Assembly (NCBI RefSeq): GCF_042453785.1
Contig: NC_091665.1
Location: forward strand, 29,560,501 to 29,624,500
DNA: 64,000 nucleotides
Reading direction: 5' to 3'
From: Malus domestica
Taxonomy: Eukaryota > Streptophyta > Magnoliopsida > Rosales > Rosaceae
In this document: piece after piece, positions 23,444 to 34,630 of the stretch
How the letters are laid out: each line of letters starts with the position of its first letter
How positions within the stretch are numbered: position 1 is the stretch's first letter
Position numbers and translations under genes: made by a program
The notes under the pieces: model-generated
What the model saw: only the letters and a program-made list of their open reading frames with translations
Databases searched by the model: none
Told to the model about the DNA's origin: nothing

Positions 23444-23753
23444 CAAGAACTCAATCTATTTCTCCACAACCACGAGTCCAAGGCCTCCTGGTTAGGCCTC
23501 TCCCCGACCTTCCTCACGTTAAGTGTAATAATTCAGATCATAAACCCAGGTTAGTTCCAAATCACAAATTGTTGTTGAAGGCTCTTAGATTCTTAGTCTC
23601 GATTTCTTCATCTACTTTCCTTAACTAGCTGAGTATTAATCTGCTCTTTCTTTTGTGTACCAAAGGAAGGATATGCCAGAGATATTTAGTTTCACTACTG
23701 AGGGAATACTGTGAAGATTGAAGCAGTAGCTCCAATGGAGGTAGATGAAGAAA

Positions 23754-24060
23754 CTGAGGTTTAGAGAGAGAGAGAGATAGAGAGATTTGAGAGAAGTTTT
23801 CTTTTGTATTTCTTGTATATTGCATCAGTGATTACACCTTTAGCTATGTGTATTTATATTATTACATTCCTTGCTCCATAAGCTAAGATATGAATTCTAT
23901 CAATTTAACAACCTTAGCACCATATCCTAACAACCTTGTAACTTCCTTTGGATCTTGTGACACTTGTCCTCATCTAGACCTTGAATTGCTTTCACTTGGA
24001 TTTTGCTCTTTGTGCTTGTTGTCCTTAATCTTCATCTTTGTGTTTGTTTATACTCTTACA
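23754..24060 (-). mobile_element. 3' LTR of a Ty1/copia element
   Basis: On the minus strand a purine-rich tract (gattgagggggga) ends just before TGTAAGAGTATAAAC at 24060. That is the expected polypurine tract and LTR start. The LTR is read to about 23754, where it ends in ...cctca; this end is tentative. No matching 5' LTR exists in the window. Confidence 0.65.
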
Positions 24061-26600
24061 TCCCCCCTCAATCTCATGCTTGAGTGAATTGAGCATGAGA
24101 TTGCCACAGTGATGTTGAAACAAGGGTGCAGATAAACCCTTTGTGAAAATATCAGCGAACTGATCAGCAGAAGAAACATGTTGAACGTGAAGATCTCCTC
24201 TTGTCACCTTTTCACGAACAAAATGATAGTCAATCTCAATGTGCTTGGACTTCGCATGAAACACAAGATTTGTTGAAAGGGCAATGGCTGAAATGTTATC
24301 GCAGTGAATCATTGGGGCTTGAGAGAGAGGAATATGTAAATCACAAAGCAACTGTCGAATCCAGGATAGTTCAGCAGCTGTGATAGCAAGAGCTCGATAC
24401 TCAGCTTCTGTGGATGACCGTGATACTGTATGCTGCTTCTTTGAGGACCAAGAAATAGGATTGGATCCAAGAAAAACTATAAATCCGTAGGTGGATCGTC
24501 TGTCATTTGGATCCCCAGCCCAGTCGGCATCACTATAGGATTGAAGAGATAGCAGTCCAAGTTTAAAATGTATCCCATAATCTGGTGTGCCCTTGAGATA
24601 TCGGATGATCCGTTTTACTGCAATGACATGGGACTCCATAGGATTATGCATGAATTGGCAAGCTTGATTCACGGAGAAGGCTATGTCAGGCCTTGTAAAT
24701 GTGAGATATTGAAGGGCTCCCACGACACTTCTGTATTGATCGGGACTGTGATACGGCTTGCCATCATCTTTTAAGAGTCGATGATATGGTAAACAAGGAG
24801 TAGCACAAGGTTTACACTCCTGTAAATCCACCTTGGCAACTAACTCACTGATGTATTTGGATTGTGAAACAAATAAACCTTCTGCAGTGTGACTAATTTG
24901 CAGCCCCAAGAAGTAATGTAGATCACCTAAATCCTTCATTTCAAATTCGGTAGTAAGAGCTTTGATGACCTGAGCTATCAACTGAGGAGAACTTCCAGTT
25001 AAAATAACATCATCAACATAAAGCAGTAAGACAACAATGCCTTGTTGAGAGGATTGAACAAATAACGATGGATCGGCATGTGAAGACTGGAATCCCAAGG
25101 CTGGTAGAAAGCTTGTAAATCTGTCATTCCACGCTCTTGGAGCCTGTTTTAACCCGTAGAGTGACTTGTGAATCTTACAGACATAATTAGATGGATACTG
25201 TGTGCTGAGAAATCCTGGAGGCTGTTCCATGTACACTTCTTCTTGTAAAATGCCATGTAAGAAGGCATTTTTTACATCAAGTTGCCGGAGTTGCCAGTGG
25301 AACTGTGATGCCAAGGCAAGAATAAGTCGAATGGTTATAGGTTTAACCACCAGACTGAATGTTTCACCGTAGTCGACACCCTTTTCTTGACTATACCCTT
25401 TTGCTACAAGCCGTGCTTTATATCGTGCCACAGTGCCATTTGCATTCTTCTTTATTCGATACACCCATTTACACCCAACCAAGTTTTTGTCACTTGGAAG
25501 ATGAACTAGGGACCATGTTTGTTGAGAATGAAGTGCATCGATCTCTTCCTGCATTGCACTTTGCCATTCTACAACTTTAGAAGCGGCCTTGAATGTTTTT
25601 AGCTTAGAGACAAGTGACTGAGAGCCAATACTAGCTGAGAAAGCCTTCCGTTTGACAATACCATTCTTGGAACGTGTTACTATAGGATGCACATTCATTG
25701 GTATTGAGAGAACAACATTAAGATGATCATGTTGGAAATCAGGATCCACATGGATGAGATACTGTGTAGGCGTGGTAATTGGTATGTCAACACTTGGAGG
25801 TTGAGATGAACTCAAATGTGGGACAGATGCATGTGTTTCCAAGGAATCAGAGGCACTAGATGTAGCCAAGGAATCTGAAGCACTAGATGCAGGCAAGGAA
25901 TTTGGAGTACTAGATGCATTTGAACGTATTGAATCTGTGTTATGAGATGAGGATGCATGATTATGAAGTGATGATGTGACTTGATTAGTCAATGTAATGC
26001 ATGGTAATGACGGAGAAGGAAGCAATGATGGAGGTAAGACTACCAAAGGTGAGGTATTGACAAAAACAAAAAACTTGGCATAAGGAAAGTTGGATTCATC
26101 AAAAAGCACATGTTTTGATATGTACATTTTTTTTTTTAGCAAGATTTAAACATAGAAAACCTTTATAATCTCCTGCATAGCCCAGAAAAACACATGTAGC
26201 TGTTTTTGGTTGTAATTTGGAAGTGTTATATGGTTTCAAGAGAGGAAAACATGCACATCCAAAGATTTTTAAATGACTAATGTGTGGAAGATGACCATAT
26301 AACAGTTGATAAGGAGACTTCATTTTAAGAATGACACAGGGCAAGCGATTGTTGAGATATACTGCAGTGGCACAAGCATGAAACCAGAAGAGATTAGGTA
26401 ACTTAGCAGTTTGAAGTAGAGTAATGGCAGTTTCTACAATGTGCCTATGTTTTCTTTCAGCTAATCCGTTCTGTTCAGGAGTGTGTGGGCATGATTTGTG
26501 ATGAAGTATACCATTTGTAGTGAGAAAATGTTTAAATTGAGAGCTAATGTACTCTCCACCACCATCACTTTGTAAATTTTTTACAAATACTTGCAAAGGC
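24025..26600 (-). mobile_element. Ty1/copia retrotransposon, 5'-truncated pol (integrase, RT, RNase H)
   Basis: The minus-strand frame 26142-24025 is open for about 700 codons. It shows the RT core (KWVYRIKKNANGTVARYKAR, LDVKNAFLHG, the catalytic YVDDVILTG) and RNase H (SDADWAGDPNDRRSTYGF, SSTEAEYRAL, HIEIDYHFVREKV, ADIFTKGL). The upstream frame from 26600 contains the integrase core end (SDGGGEY, PEQNGLAERKHRHIVETAI, GCACFPLLKPY). The two frames join across an 11-base A tract (26127-26137 on plus), so a homopolymer slip broke pol. Gag, protease, the front half of integrase and the 5' LTR are missing. The upstream end stops abruptly at about 26599, directly against NLR coding sequence, which implies a deletion across the original insertion. 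Confidence 0.92.
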
Positions 26601-27384
26601 GGCTTCACTTGCCACTGAACCGCTCATCTGTTCTTGGGGACTTGAAGCAAAACTGACAGGCCTGCATCAAACATTATCCCTGATTCAAGATATCACGCGT
26701 GAAGCTGCTGAGCAACTATAAGATCCGCGTGAGGCAGTGGCGTTGTGGGCGCAGAAACTTAAAGACGTAACTAATGATGCCGATGATGTTTTGGAGGAAA
26801 TTGACTATGAAGTTCTACACCATAGGCTACAGATACAAAACCATTTGAAGAGAAAGGTACTCAACTTCATTTCACTCTCTAATCCGGTTGCATTTCGTCT
26901 TAAAGCAGCATATAAAATTAAGAACATCAACGCATCGTTGGTGGATCTCAAGAATCAGGCGTCTATTATGGGACTAGTTTCCAAAAATATAGATGCCACT
27001 TCTTAAGCAATGAGATCGATTAGAGAAACCAATTCATCAATTGGCAATGAAATCATCATTGGCAGAGATGAGGTCTTGTCAAATGTAGTTGTAAACTTGA
27101 CCAGTTCCGAAGTCAACCAAGAAACTCTTTCGGTTATTCTGGGAATGCCAGGTTTGGGAAAAACTACTTTGGCCAAGTTAGTTTATAATGAAGATGAGAT
27201 AAGTAAACACTTTGATAAGAAAATATGGATACATGTATCTAATACATTTGATGTCGCTTTAATTTTGGGTCGAATCTTAAAATATGTTGACTGTGCAACG
27301 GTTGATACATAATGTCAAGAGGCAGTGCTTAAAAGCCTCCAAGAACAGTTGATGGAGAAAAGATGTATTCTTGTACTCGATGAT
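26599..27384 (+). pseudogene. CC-NB-LRR gene, part 1 (CC domain and P-loop), disrupted
   Basis: One reading frame gives an Rx-type coiled-coil end (LTGLHQTLSLIQDITREAAE, KLKDVTNDADDVLEEIDYEV), then the NB-ARC start with IIIGRDE, the P-loop GMPGLGKTTLAKLVYN near 27140-27190, RNBS-A-like sequence (HFDKKIWIHVS) and CILVLDD at the end. Three in-frame TAA codons interrupt it, at 26719, 27004 and 27310. The N-terminus is lost at the copia junction. The frame stops where the LTR element enters at 27385 and resumes at 37241. NLRs detect pathogen effectors; this copy cannot make a full protein. The family looks RGA-like. Confidence 0.85.
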
Positions 27385-28362
27385 TGTAAACACGAAATTT
27401 TCCTGCGACAAATGAGACAAGAACACATGTACAAAATAATATTTGTATTAATGATTTAGGGGTTACAATCTCTGCCAAATTTGATCTTCTGATTCGATCT
27501 TCGTAAGGTGTTGATTTGTGGACGTGCGAATGATCCAAGGACCGTCGATGATTGATCTTGGATGAACGGTCAAAAGTTTTCTTCAAGGGCCGTTGGGACT
27601 TAATCTTGAAGGTTGAGGGAAGTTTCTTCAAGGGCTGTTGGGGCTTAATCTTGAAGGTTGAGGGAAGTTTCTTCAAGGGCCTTTGGGCTTGATCTTGAAG
27701 GTTGATGGATGAACGGATCTTCAAGGCTTTTGGGCTTGATCTTGAAGAATTATTGATGAACGGATCTTCAAAGGCCTTTAGGGCTTAATCTTGATGAACA
27801 GTTGATGAATGGATCTTCAAGGGTTTTTGGGCTTTATCTTGAAGAACGGTTGGATATGTGGATTTGTTGATCTAAAAGGCCATTGGGGCTTGATCTTAGG
27901 ATGAACGGATGATGAACGATGAACGTTTTCTTCAAGGGCCGTCGGGGCTTGATATTGAATTGGAAGAAGTTCCTTCAAAAGGCCGTTGGGGCTTGATCTT
28001 GAAGGTTGGGTTGACGAAGAACGAAGAGAGCTTTCTTGATCCTTCGGGATTTGCTTGGGAGCTTTGGAGTTTCAAAGCTTCAAGGTTTTGGTGTGAGGTG
28101 AATTGGTTATGAATTGGTTCCCCTTTAAATGAATGAAATGGTTTCTATTTATAGAATTTTCCAAGGCCTAATTTTGAATATGATATTCAGATGAAAGAAA
28201 TCATTTCTGCCAGGTGTTGACACGTGTCTTACTTGATGACTGTTCCGATTTATTTTGATTTTTCGTTTAGTCACACGCTACGTGTAAAATTTATATGACA
28301 CGTGAGCATTGAAATTGTAACTATTGGTCAACATTTATTTCACCGAAATTTCGATGTCTACA
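27385..28362 (-). repeat. Left LTR (3' LTR of the minus-strand element)
   Basis: Contains degenerate units built on cttcaagggccgttggggct and tgatcttgaaggttg at 27535-28010, and ACACGTG motifs near 28213 and 28300. Pairs with 36294-37235. Confidence 0.9.
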
Positions 28363-29200
28363 AATGCCCCCACTTCAAGGCGCGTCATATACATGTGCTT
28401 GTCGCGTGTAGGAGATGCGTTTTGAAGTCCCTTAATGTAGATGTCGATCCAAAGGCCGTTGAAGGTTGATCTTGAATTGGGTTGGAGATTTATTCAAGGG
28501 CCGTTGAGGCCTGATCTTGATCTTGAATCAGGATGGAGATTTCTTCAAGGGCCGTTGAGGCTTGATCTTGAATTGGGTTGAAAGTTTCTTCAAGGGTCGT
28601 CGAGGCTTGATCTTGAAGGTTGAAATTGGACCACAAGAAGCTTCACGTGGTAGATGATCTTTGGCTTTAGTAATGGATGAATCGGCGCGTATTTTGTTGC
28701 GCTTGTTGTCTTTCCACAGCTTTGATCTTGAACTGGGTTGGAGGATTTTTTGAATTCCTCCAATTGTTGACTTTCCACAGCTTGTTCTTGAACTGGGTTA
28801 GAGGACCTTTTGGCTTCCTCCAATTGTTGACTTTCCACAGCTTATTCTTGAACTGGATTTGATTCAAGGGTGGTAGACACTTGATCTTGAATCGGACTTG
28901 TGATTTCCTCAAGGGCCGTCGATGCTTGATCTTGAATTTGGCTGGAAGCTTCTTCAAGGGCCGTTAAGGCTTGATTCTTGAAGGTTGACTCGAACACATG
29001 GTAAGCAGGCACGAGGTGAAGGTGACGACTTGTTGCTTTGTTCAATCTTTCTAATTCACACCTGAGCAGTTTGGTCAATGGTATGATCTTCAAGATTGAT
29101 GGGCTCTTCTTCCAGTTGGTGACTTGATCTTTAAAGATTTGATTCAAGGGTGGTGAATCGGCACGTGCAGCCCACAACGCCTAGCAAGTTGACCTAAGAA
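28363..29200. repeat. Internal tandem array of ttcttcaagggccgt / cttgatcttgaa units
   Basis: Repeats of the same type as in the LTRs continue through 28440-28990, with a second unit type, tccaattgttgactttccac, at 28690-28850. Read as protein on the minus strand they give FKIKHRRPLRK- and NKLWKVNNWRK-like iterations, which are a product of the repeat and not a real gene. Confidence 0.75.
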
Positions 29201-31620
29201 TTTGAGGGTCAAAACAAGTCCACTACCCAGAGTGATTACAACCCTGATGATATGAGATACTTTTGCTTATGAAGAAGTAGCAGATGAATCGGCACGTGCT
29301 TTGTTGTGCTTGTCTCCATATGATTCAATGTATCATTTTCCCTTGCCTTATCTGTTCTTCGGGCAGATGTGGTATCTTCTGTGGAAGCATAAAATGTTGA
29401 AACAACAAGTACTTCGAGAACAGTGCTAGGTAAGCAATCAGGGAAGGGTTCCAGGTAGTCGGTTCTAGATTGGAAGATTGATACCAAGTGCTGGCTGATT
29501 GCTTTCTTTCTCCTTGTCCTGCAGGTAAGAACAATGACAAAGAAAAGGACAGGGAGAAAGCATGATATGAAATACTCTTGCTTTCGAAGAAGTGGTGGCG
29601 ATTTGACAGCGTTGCACAGCGAGGCTTTGCTATTCGGTGATGGTGCCGTCAATATGTTGTTGAAGCTTCTCGAGTTCTTGGATTTAACTCAGACTCATTC
29701 TGCTAGGTTGGTCGATTGTGCAGGGAAGGGGAAACTTGATTTTGAAGGAAATCAGCACGTTGTCTCCACATGCTTCAAGGTATCATTTTCACTTGCCTTA
29801 TCTGTTCTTCAGGCAAATGTGGCATCTTCTTGAGTTCCTCAACTCATACTCATTCTGCTGAGTTGATTGTGCAGGTTGCATTATTCTCTGCTTGTTTCTT
29901 CTGCACGTTGTCTCCACATGCTGCAAGGTATCATTTTCACTTGCCTTATCTGTTCTCCAGGCAGATGTGGCAGCTTCTTTGGAAGTACAGCAGGAGTGGA
30001 AGATGAGTACTCGAGAGCAATACCATGTAAGCAACCAGGCAAAGGTTCCAGGTAGTCGATTCCTTACCCGAGTTTTAGTGGAGGTTCTGACATATTGCTT
30101 TCTTTATCCTTGTCTTTGCAGGTAAGAACAAGGACAAAGAAAAGGATAGAGAGATTGTGTGATATGAGATACTCTTGCTTTCTACCCTGATGATATGAGA
30201 TACTTTTGCTTTGGTGTCATTTGTTTGCAGAGGTATTCTAGGAGAGGAAGAAAACTGGGTATTTCAATAGGCTCTGCTGGGAGTGTACTCTCGGAAATGA
30301 GGAAGGGTTGGGCATTTTTGCAGGTCTGCCTTGCTATGAAGGGTGAAGGTCGACATATATAGGATCTTTTTTTTTTCAACAACCAGTAACGGCACTATTC
30401 ATTTACTCTTGTCGGCAACCGTTGGATGATTTAACAGTAAACTTCACATGCTTTCTACTTCATAAGAAATCTTCGACAGATTGCCCGTAATTTTCGCAAG
30501 GCTGAGTGTGCATGTGACAGGCGCTGACACGTTTGGAAAAGCAAGCACCCATTCGATATCTGGAATCGGCGCTTCGACAAACTGCCCGTGATTTCCGCAA
30601 AGCTGAGTGTGCATGTGACAGATGCTGACACGTCTGGAAAAGTAGATGCCTTTCCGATTTCTGATCTTGCCTTTTCGAGTTCTGAGCTCCGTCGAGTGCA
30701 GAGGTTGCATGTGACAAGTGCAGACAAATTCGGAAAAGAAGATTGGCATGTGGTTTCTGAGCAAGCCCAGTTTTTGAGAAAGCTAGCGCCTCTTCGATTT
30801 CTGAGCTTGCCTCTTCGATATCTGAAATCTCGTCGAGTGCTGATTTTTATAGAGACACGCAGTACGTTTCAAAGCACACTTGAATTTCTGCTTGTAGAAA
30901 CTCCCTTCTTGCACTTCTACGATCTTGACTTGTCCGACCTCATCTTTCTTCAACACCTTTGAAAATGTTTGGCCCTTTCGACTGTCGTTTTAACTTGAAC
31001 CTTGGTGAAGAGGCAGCCATGCCTTCTCTAGACAACATATGGCACCCATCCTTCACATCCCCTACTGGTCCTCTTACCGTTGGGGATTCGGTGATGAAGA
31101 ATGATATGACCGTTGCGGTGGTGGCCCGGAACCTTGTCACTCCCAAAGATAACAGACTGCTTTCTAAACTATCTGATGAGTGTTAAGGATTCTCTGGCTC
31201 TCAGTGTGCAGTGTACAGGTTCTGTGTCTAATATGGCCCAACGCCTATTTGCTCGAACCCGTCAAGTTGAATCATTGGCGGCTGAAGTGATGAGTCTCAA
31301 ACAGAAGATTATAGGGCTCAAGTATGAGAATAAACAGTTGCACAGGCTCACACATAACTATGCTACAAACATGAAGAGGAAGATTGACTAGATGCAGGAA
31401 TCTGATGGTCATATTTTACTTGATCATCAGAGGTTTGTGGGTTTGTTCCAACAGCATTTGCCTTCGTCTTCTTGGGCTGTACCGCGTAATGAAGCTCCAA
31501 ATGATCAACCTCCGGCTCATCTTCTTCCTAAAGTTCCTCCGAGTGATTAGGCGCCACCTGATCATCCTTGAAGATCCCCTCCTGTAAATTTGATTTGACT
31601 TTTTTTTAAGGTATGTATAA
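29199..31620 (+). mobile_element. Copy B of an unknown repeat family with coiled-coil ORF (nested or captured, antisense to the host element)
   Basis: From ttgagggtcaaaacaagtcca (29199) to the ORF end near 31570 this segment matches, in inverse orientation, 49200-52250. It holds three versions of a gtatcatttt..ttgccttatctgttct..caggcagatgtgg block (29330, 29780, 29930). It also has two CTTTGCAGGTAAGAACAAGG-type motifs (29510 and 30110) and two to three copies of a gctgagtgtgcatgtgacag block (30480-30720). The coiled-coil ORF follows at 30963. Confidence 0.7.
30963..31575 (+). pseudogene. Unknown coiled-coil repeat ORF, broken copy
   Basis: Homologue of the intact ORF at 49200-49880. It begins MKMFGPFDCRFNLNLGEEAA, keeps the SPTGPLTVGDSVMKNDM block, then loses 5 nt relative to the intact copy at about 31181, which shifts the frame. 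The coiled coil (RQVESLAAEVMSLKQ, ENKQLHRLTHNY) continues in the next frame until a TAG at about 31389, where the intact copy has CAG. Function unknown. Confidence 0.8.
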
Positions 31621-31681
31621 TGCAAATTTATGTAAAATTTCCAGAAAAAATAAATAAGATGGACTTTATTTCTATTAATGC

Positions 31682-31683
<2 letters not shown>

Positions 31684-31712
<29 letters not shown>
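31684..31712. repeat. (AT)n microsatellite
   Basis: A run of TA dinucleotides followed by a T tract, just after the broken coiled-coil ORF. The following 31720-32100 repeats a ggtgctggatgcacc-like motif at least five times. Confidence 0.9.
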
Positions 31713-31722
<10 letters not shown>

Positions 31723-32113
31723 TCATATGTTTCTCATGGTGCCAGATGCTCCACCATTTTTTATGGTGCCAGATGCACCACCACTTCCCTTTTTTTATTT
31801 TATTTTTTTTTCGGTGCTGGATGCACCCAAGACATATATACATATATAGTTATAATCTCCGCTATCTTTTGGTGCTGATGCACCACCTAAAACATATATA
31901 TTATTTTCTTTAACTTTCGGTGCTGGATGCACCCTCCATTTCTCTTTTCTTTCTTCCTCCTATGTCGTGCATCCAGCAAGCTTCCATCATTATCTTCCTT
32001 TTTTTTTTTCATGTGCCAACACCACTTTACTCCACCATCTCATTTTTTATTATATTTTTTTTTGTATAAATTTTTATGATGGGTTGGGGAATTTGCAAGG
32101 AAGGACGAAGACA

Positions 32114-32367
32114 GACGGAGAGCTGCAGTCGAGGCTTCATGATCGACTAGTCGTTTGACGGTGGTTATTGAAGTTCTTCGCCATTGCTGTTTGCCACGGA
32201 CGGAGAGCTACAGTCGAGGCTTCATGACCGGCTAGTCGTTTGACGGCGGTTATTGAAGTTCTTCGCCATTGCTGTTTGCCACAGACAGATAGCTACATTC
32301 GAGGCTTCATGACTAGCTAGTCCTTTGACGGCAGTTATTGAAGTTCTTTCGCCGTTGTTGTTTGCCA
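32114..32367. repeat. 85-bp tandem repeat, three copies
   Basis: Copies start at 32114, 32199 and 32284 with gacggagagct, gacggagagct and gacagatagct. Each contains cgaggcttcatga, tttgacgg and ttattgaagttctt. Identity is high, falling in the third copy. Lies inside the gag-only LTR element. Confidence 0.9.
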
Positions 32368-32670
32368 CTGCCACTACACAACCATTGCACCGCTACTGCA
32401 TTCTTGTTGCCTTACACCGCCGCCATTGCACAGCCACTGCATTTTTTTATGCCTTGCAGAGGAAAAGACGGACGATGAGCTGTAGAAGGCAAAAGATGGA
32501 GAAGATATGGATGCAAGGTCGGAGGATGAGCAAGGGATCAGGCACCGGTGAGGGAAGTGCTGCTAGCCGCAGAGGATGATGGGCCCGCTGTGTTTCTTTC
32601 TGCTGACCATTGATTCAACAGGGTCTGGCATTTTATGCGTTAGACCAAGAAAGCAGCAGAGCTCAGGTGT

Positions 32671-32995
32671 CTACCTGCGGTGAGGAGGACGAGGGCATAT
32701 GATGCTTACAGAGAGCATGTAAGGCTGATGGGGGAATGAGGAAGCAGTGGAGCTGAAGAGAAATGGCGGAACATAAAACCTCACTTTCAGTTTCACTTCG
32801 TCGCTTGCTGGGTATGCCTTGTAGGTGATGACCTCGATGAACCCCCTCTTCCTGTCGGTCCGAGTCTCGTTCAGCATATTCATGGTGCCGTCTGTGCCAT
32901 ATTTCGTCGTCTGCTGGAATAGTCTAGGGAGCGAGCTTCTTGCAGTGGGCACACCACGGCGTGTAGAACTCAACGACGATGATGATGGTTCCTTG
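32671..32995 (-). pseudogene. Thioredoxin/PDI-like gene fragment captured in the LTR element
   Basis: On the minus strand one frame reads VVEFYTPWCAHCKKLAP (near 32985-32930). This is the active-site block of protein disulfide isomerase-type thioredoxin folds, here with CAHC in place of the usual CGHC. A stop follows at once, and the rest is in other frames. There are no introns. It is far too short for a gene and sits between the tandem repeats and the gag remnant, so capture by the retroelement is the simplest reading. Confidence 0.6.
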
Positions 32996-33019
32996 TTGTC
33001 ATGACCTTTGGCGGATGAG

Positions 33020-33253
33020 CTATGAAATGGAGTGAGAGTCCTGACTTTGAGTTTGAGGGTCGTGAGGACGTTGTTTTACGGAGATCTTGCCATTGCCGTT
33101 AGAGTCGAAGCTTTTAAAGACCTTTCTGGTCTCGTCGGTGACGAAGCTGTAAATCTCGCACATGAAACGGTTCGTAGCAAGCAGAGTCGTCAACAATGGT
33201 TGCGGTTCAGGCTTCGTCTCATCCGCCACGTCAGCCTCTTCACTAACCATCAC
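33020..33253 (-). pseudogene. EF-hand (calmodulin-like) gene fragment captured in the LTR element
   Basis: The minus-strand frame gives TDETRKVFKSFDSNGNGKIS, the first helix and the calcium loop (DSNGNGKIS) of a calmodulin-like EF-hand. It breaks off there into unrelated sequence. No second EF-hand was found. Adjacent to the thioredoxin-like fragment and in the same orientation. Confidence 0.5.
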
Positions 33254-33259
33254 AGGGCA

Positions 33260-33980
33260 GCGGGAAGGAGAAAAGAAGGAGCTTGATGGATTTGGTCCAA
33301 ACTCGCCGGAGTTGCAGGGGTCGGAGGTGAAGTCGCGGGTCTAAGACTTGGACACGTGCGGTGGTCTTTTAGGGAGACCAAGTGGTTTGGGAGAGGACGA
33401 TGAGCCAGGGCTTGACGTTTCGGTTGAACTCAAAGAAGAGGGAGTCGACCCAGGTGGCGATGTCGGAGTGGTTGTGGAAGACGGTGTTGGAGGTGCTCCG
33501 AGGGAGTGCAGGAGACACGGATGGTGACGGAGCGAACGCCAAGGCCGTGAGTGACTTGGGCTTGTGAATTGAGCTTTCTGTTGTTGAGCCGAGACACAAG
33601 TGAGGATGGGCTTGTTGCTGCTTGGTGGTCAGACTGGGCTTGTGAAATGAAGGAAGCCTGATTTGTAACTGGGCCAAGACATACATATATATATATGTAT
33701 GTTTCTTTTTCTTTTCTTTCCCTTTTTTTTTTGTAAATACATAATAACATATGTATTCATTTTTTTTTGAAGAAACTGTAATTTAATTTTGTACAAAGAA
33801 AATTGCAAATTTTTTTTTAACAAAATAAATTTGTAATAACATTGACCTTCATCAATGAACTTTAATCAAACCCCTTTTTTTTTTTTTGATGTGACTGAAC
33901 TCGAAATTGAATGCTCGAGCTGCCTACGTACCCTTCCAAAGAAAGAGATCAAGTCAGAACATAGTTTAAATACTTTTTTT
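33260..33980. other. LTR-element interior of unknown origin
   Basis: GC-richer than its surroundings to about 33670, possibly a third captured fragment on the minus strand (a VDSLFFEFNRNVKPWL segment) that I cannot identify. Then T-rich low-complexity sequence. No intact gene. Confidence 0.4.
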
Positions 33981-33989
33981 TTTTGTGCC

Positions 33990-34225
33990 ATAGGCATTTT
34001 CAACTCGTGCAGGCAATGAGCTTTTGGTGCCGTTTGTAGTTTCAACTCGTGCAGGCAAGGAGCGTTTGTTTTCGTTTGCAGTTTCAACTCGTACAGGCAA
34101 GGAACTTTTGGTGCCATTTCCAGTTTCAACTCATGCAAGCTAGGAGCGTTTGTTGTCGCCTTTTATGCTCGTGCGGACCAGGAGCGTTGGTTGTCCCCTT
34201 TTAGGCTCGTGTGAACAAGGAGCTT
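33990..34225. repeat. About 43-bp tandem repeat, five to six units
   Basis: Units of tttcaactcgtgcaggcaag plus gagcttttggtgccgtttg-like spacer, progressively diverged towards 34220. On the minus strand they encode a CLHELKLQTAPKAH-type 14-residue iteration just downstream of gag. Whether that was translated is unknown. Confidence 0.8.
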
Positions 34226-34630
34226 TTGAATTTGTCAAAAGATCTTGGAGAGGCATTCCTTGCAATCCTCATAGCAATGAGTCTTGATCGAGTGTTTGAA
34301 GAAGTCTTCGGGGAGGAAATCAAGCATCGTGATGGCAACAGACAATTTTTGTGTCGCAATTTCATCATCCTCAACACTTTCGTGTAGCTTTGGAGGTTGA
34401 CGATAGCTGCTTTGCCCCTTTTCCAATTGGTGAACTTGTGGAGGAAACGTATGCTTATTGTGCAGTTTCTTTGGAGTAACATGCGTCCATCACTCAACTT
34501 TACTTTGCTTGACTGGCATGGTTTTGGAGCATACCCCCAGCGATTGAGGTGAAGATTTTGAGTCGACAGAGCTATAAGTGATGGTGGTATAATTTGACTT
34601 CACCACATCGTCAAGATCTAGCTCAATGAT

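Noticed and set aside
23170..23628. ORFs across the CT repeat
   Set aside because: Ser-Leu runs come from the microsatellite; no domain and overlapping frames are open on both strands.
30444..30764. Three overlapping minus-strand ORFs of 85-106 codons
   Set aside because: Product of the tandem gctgagtgtgcatgtgacag repeats, no conserved protein.
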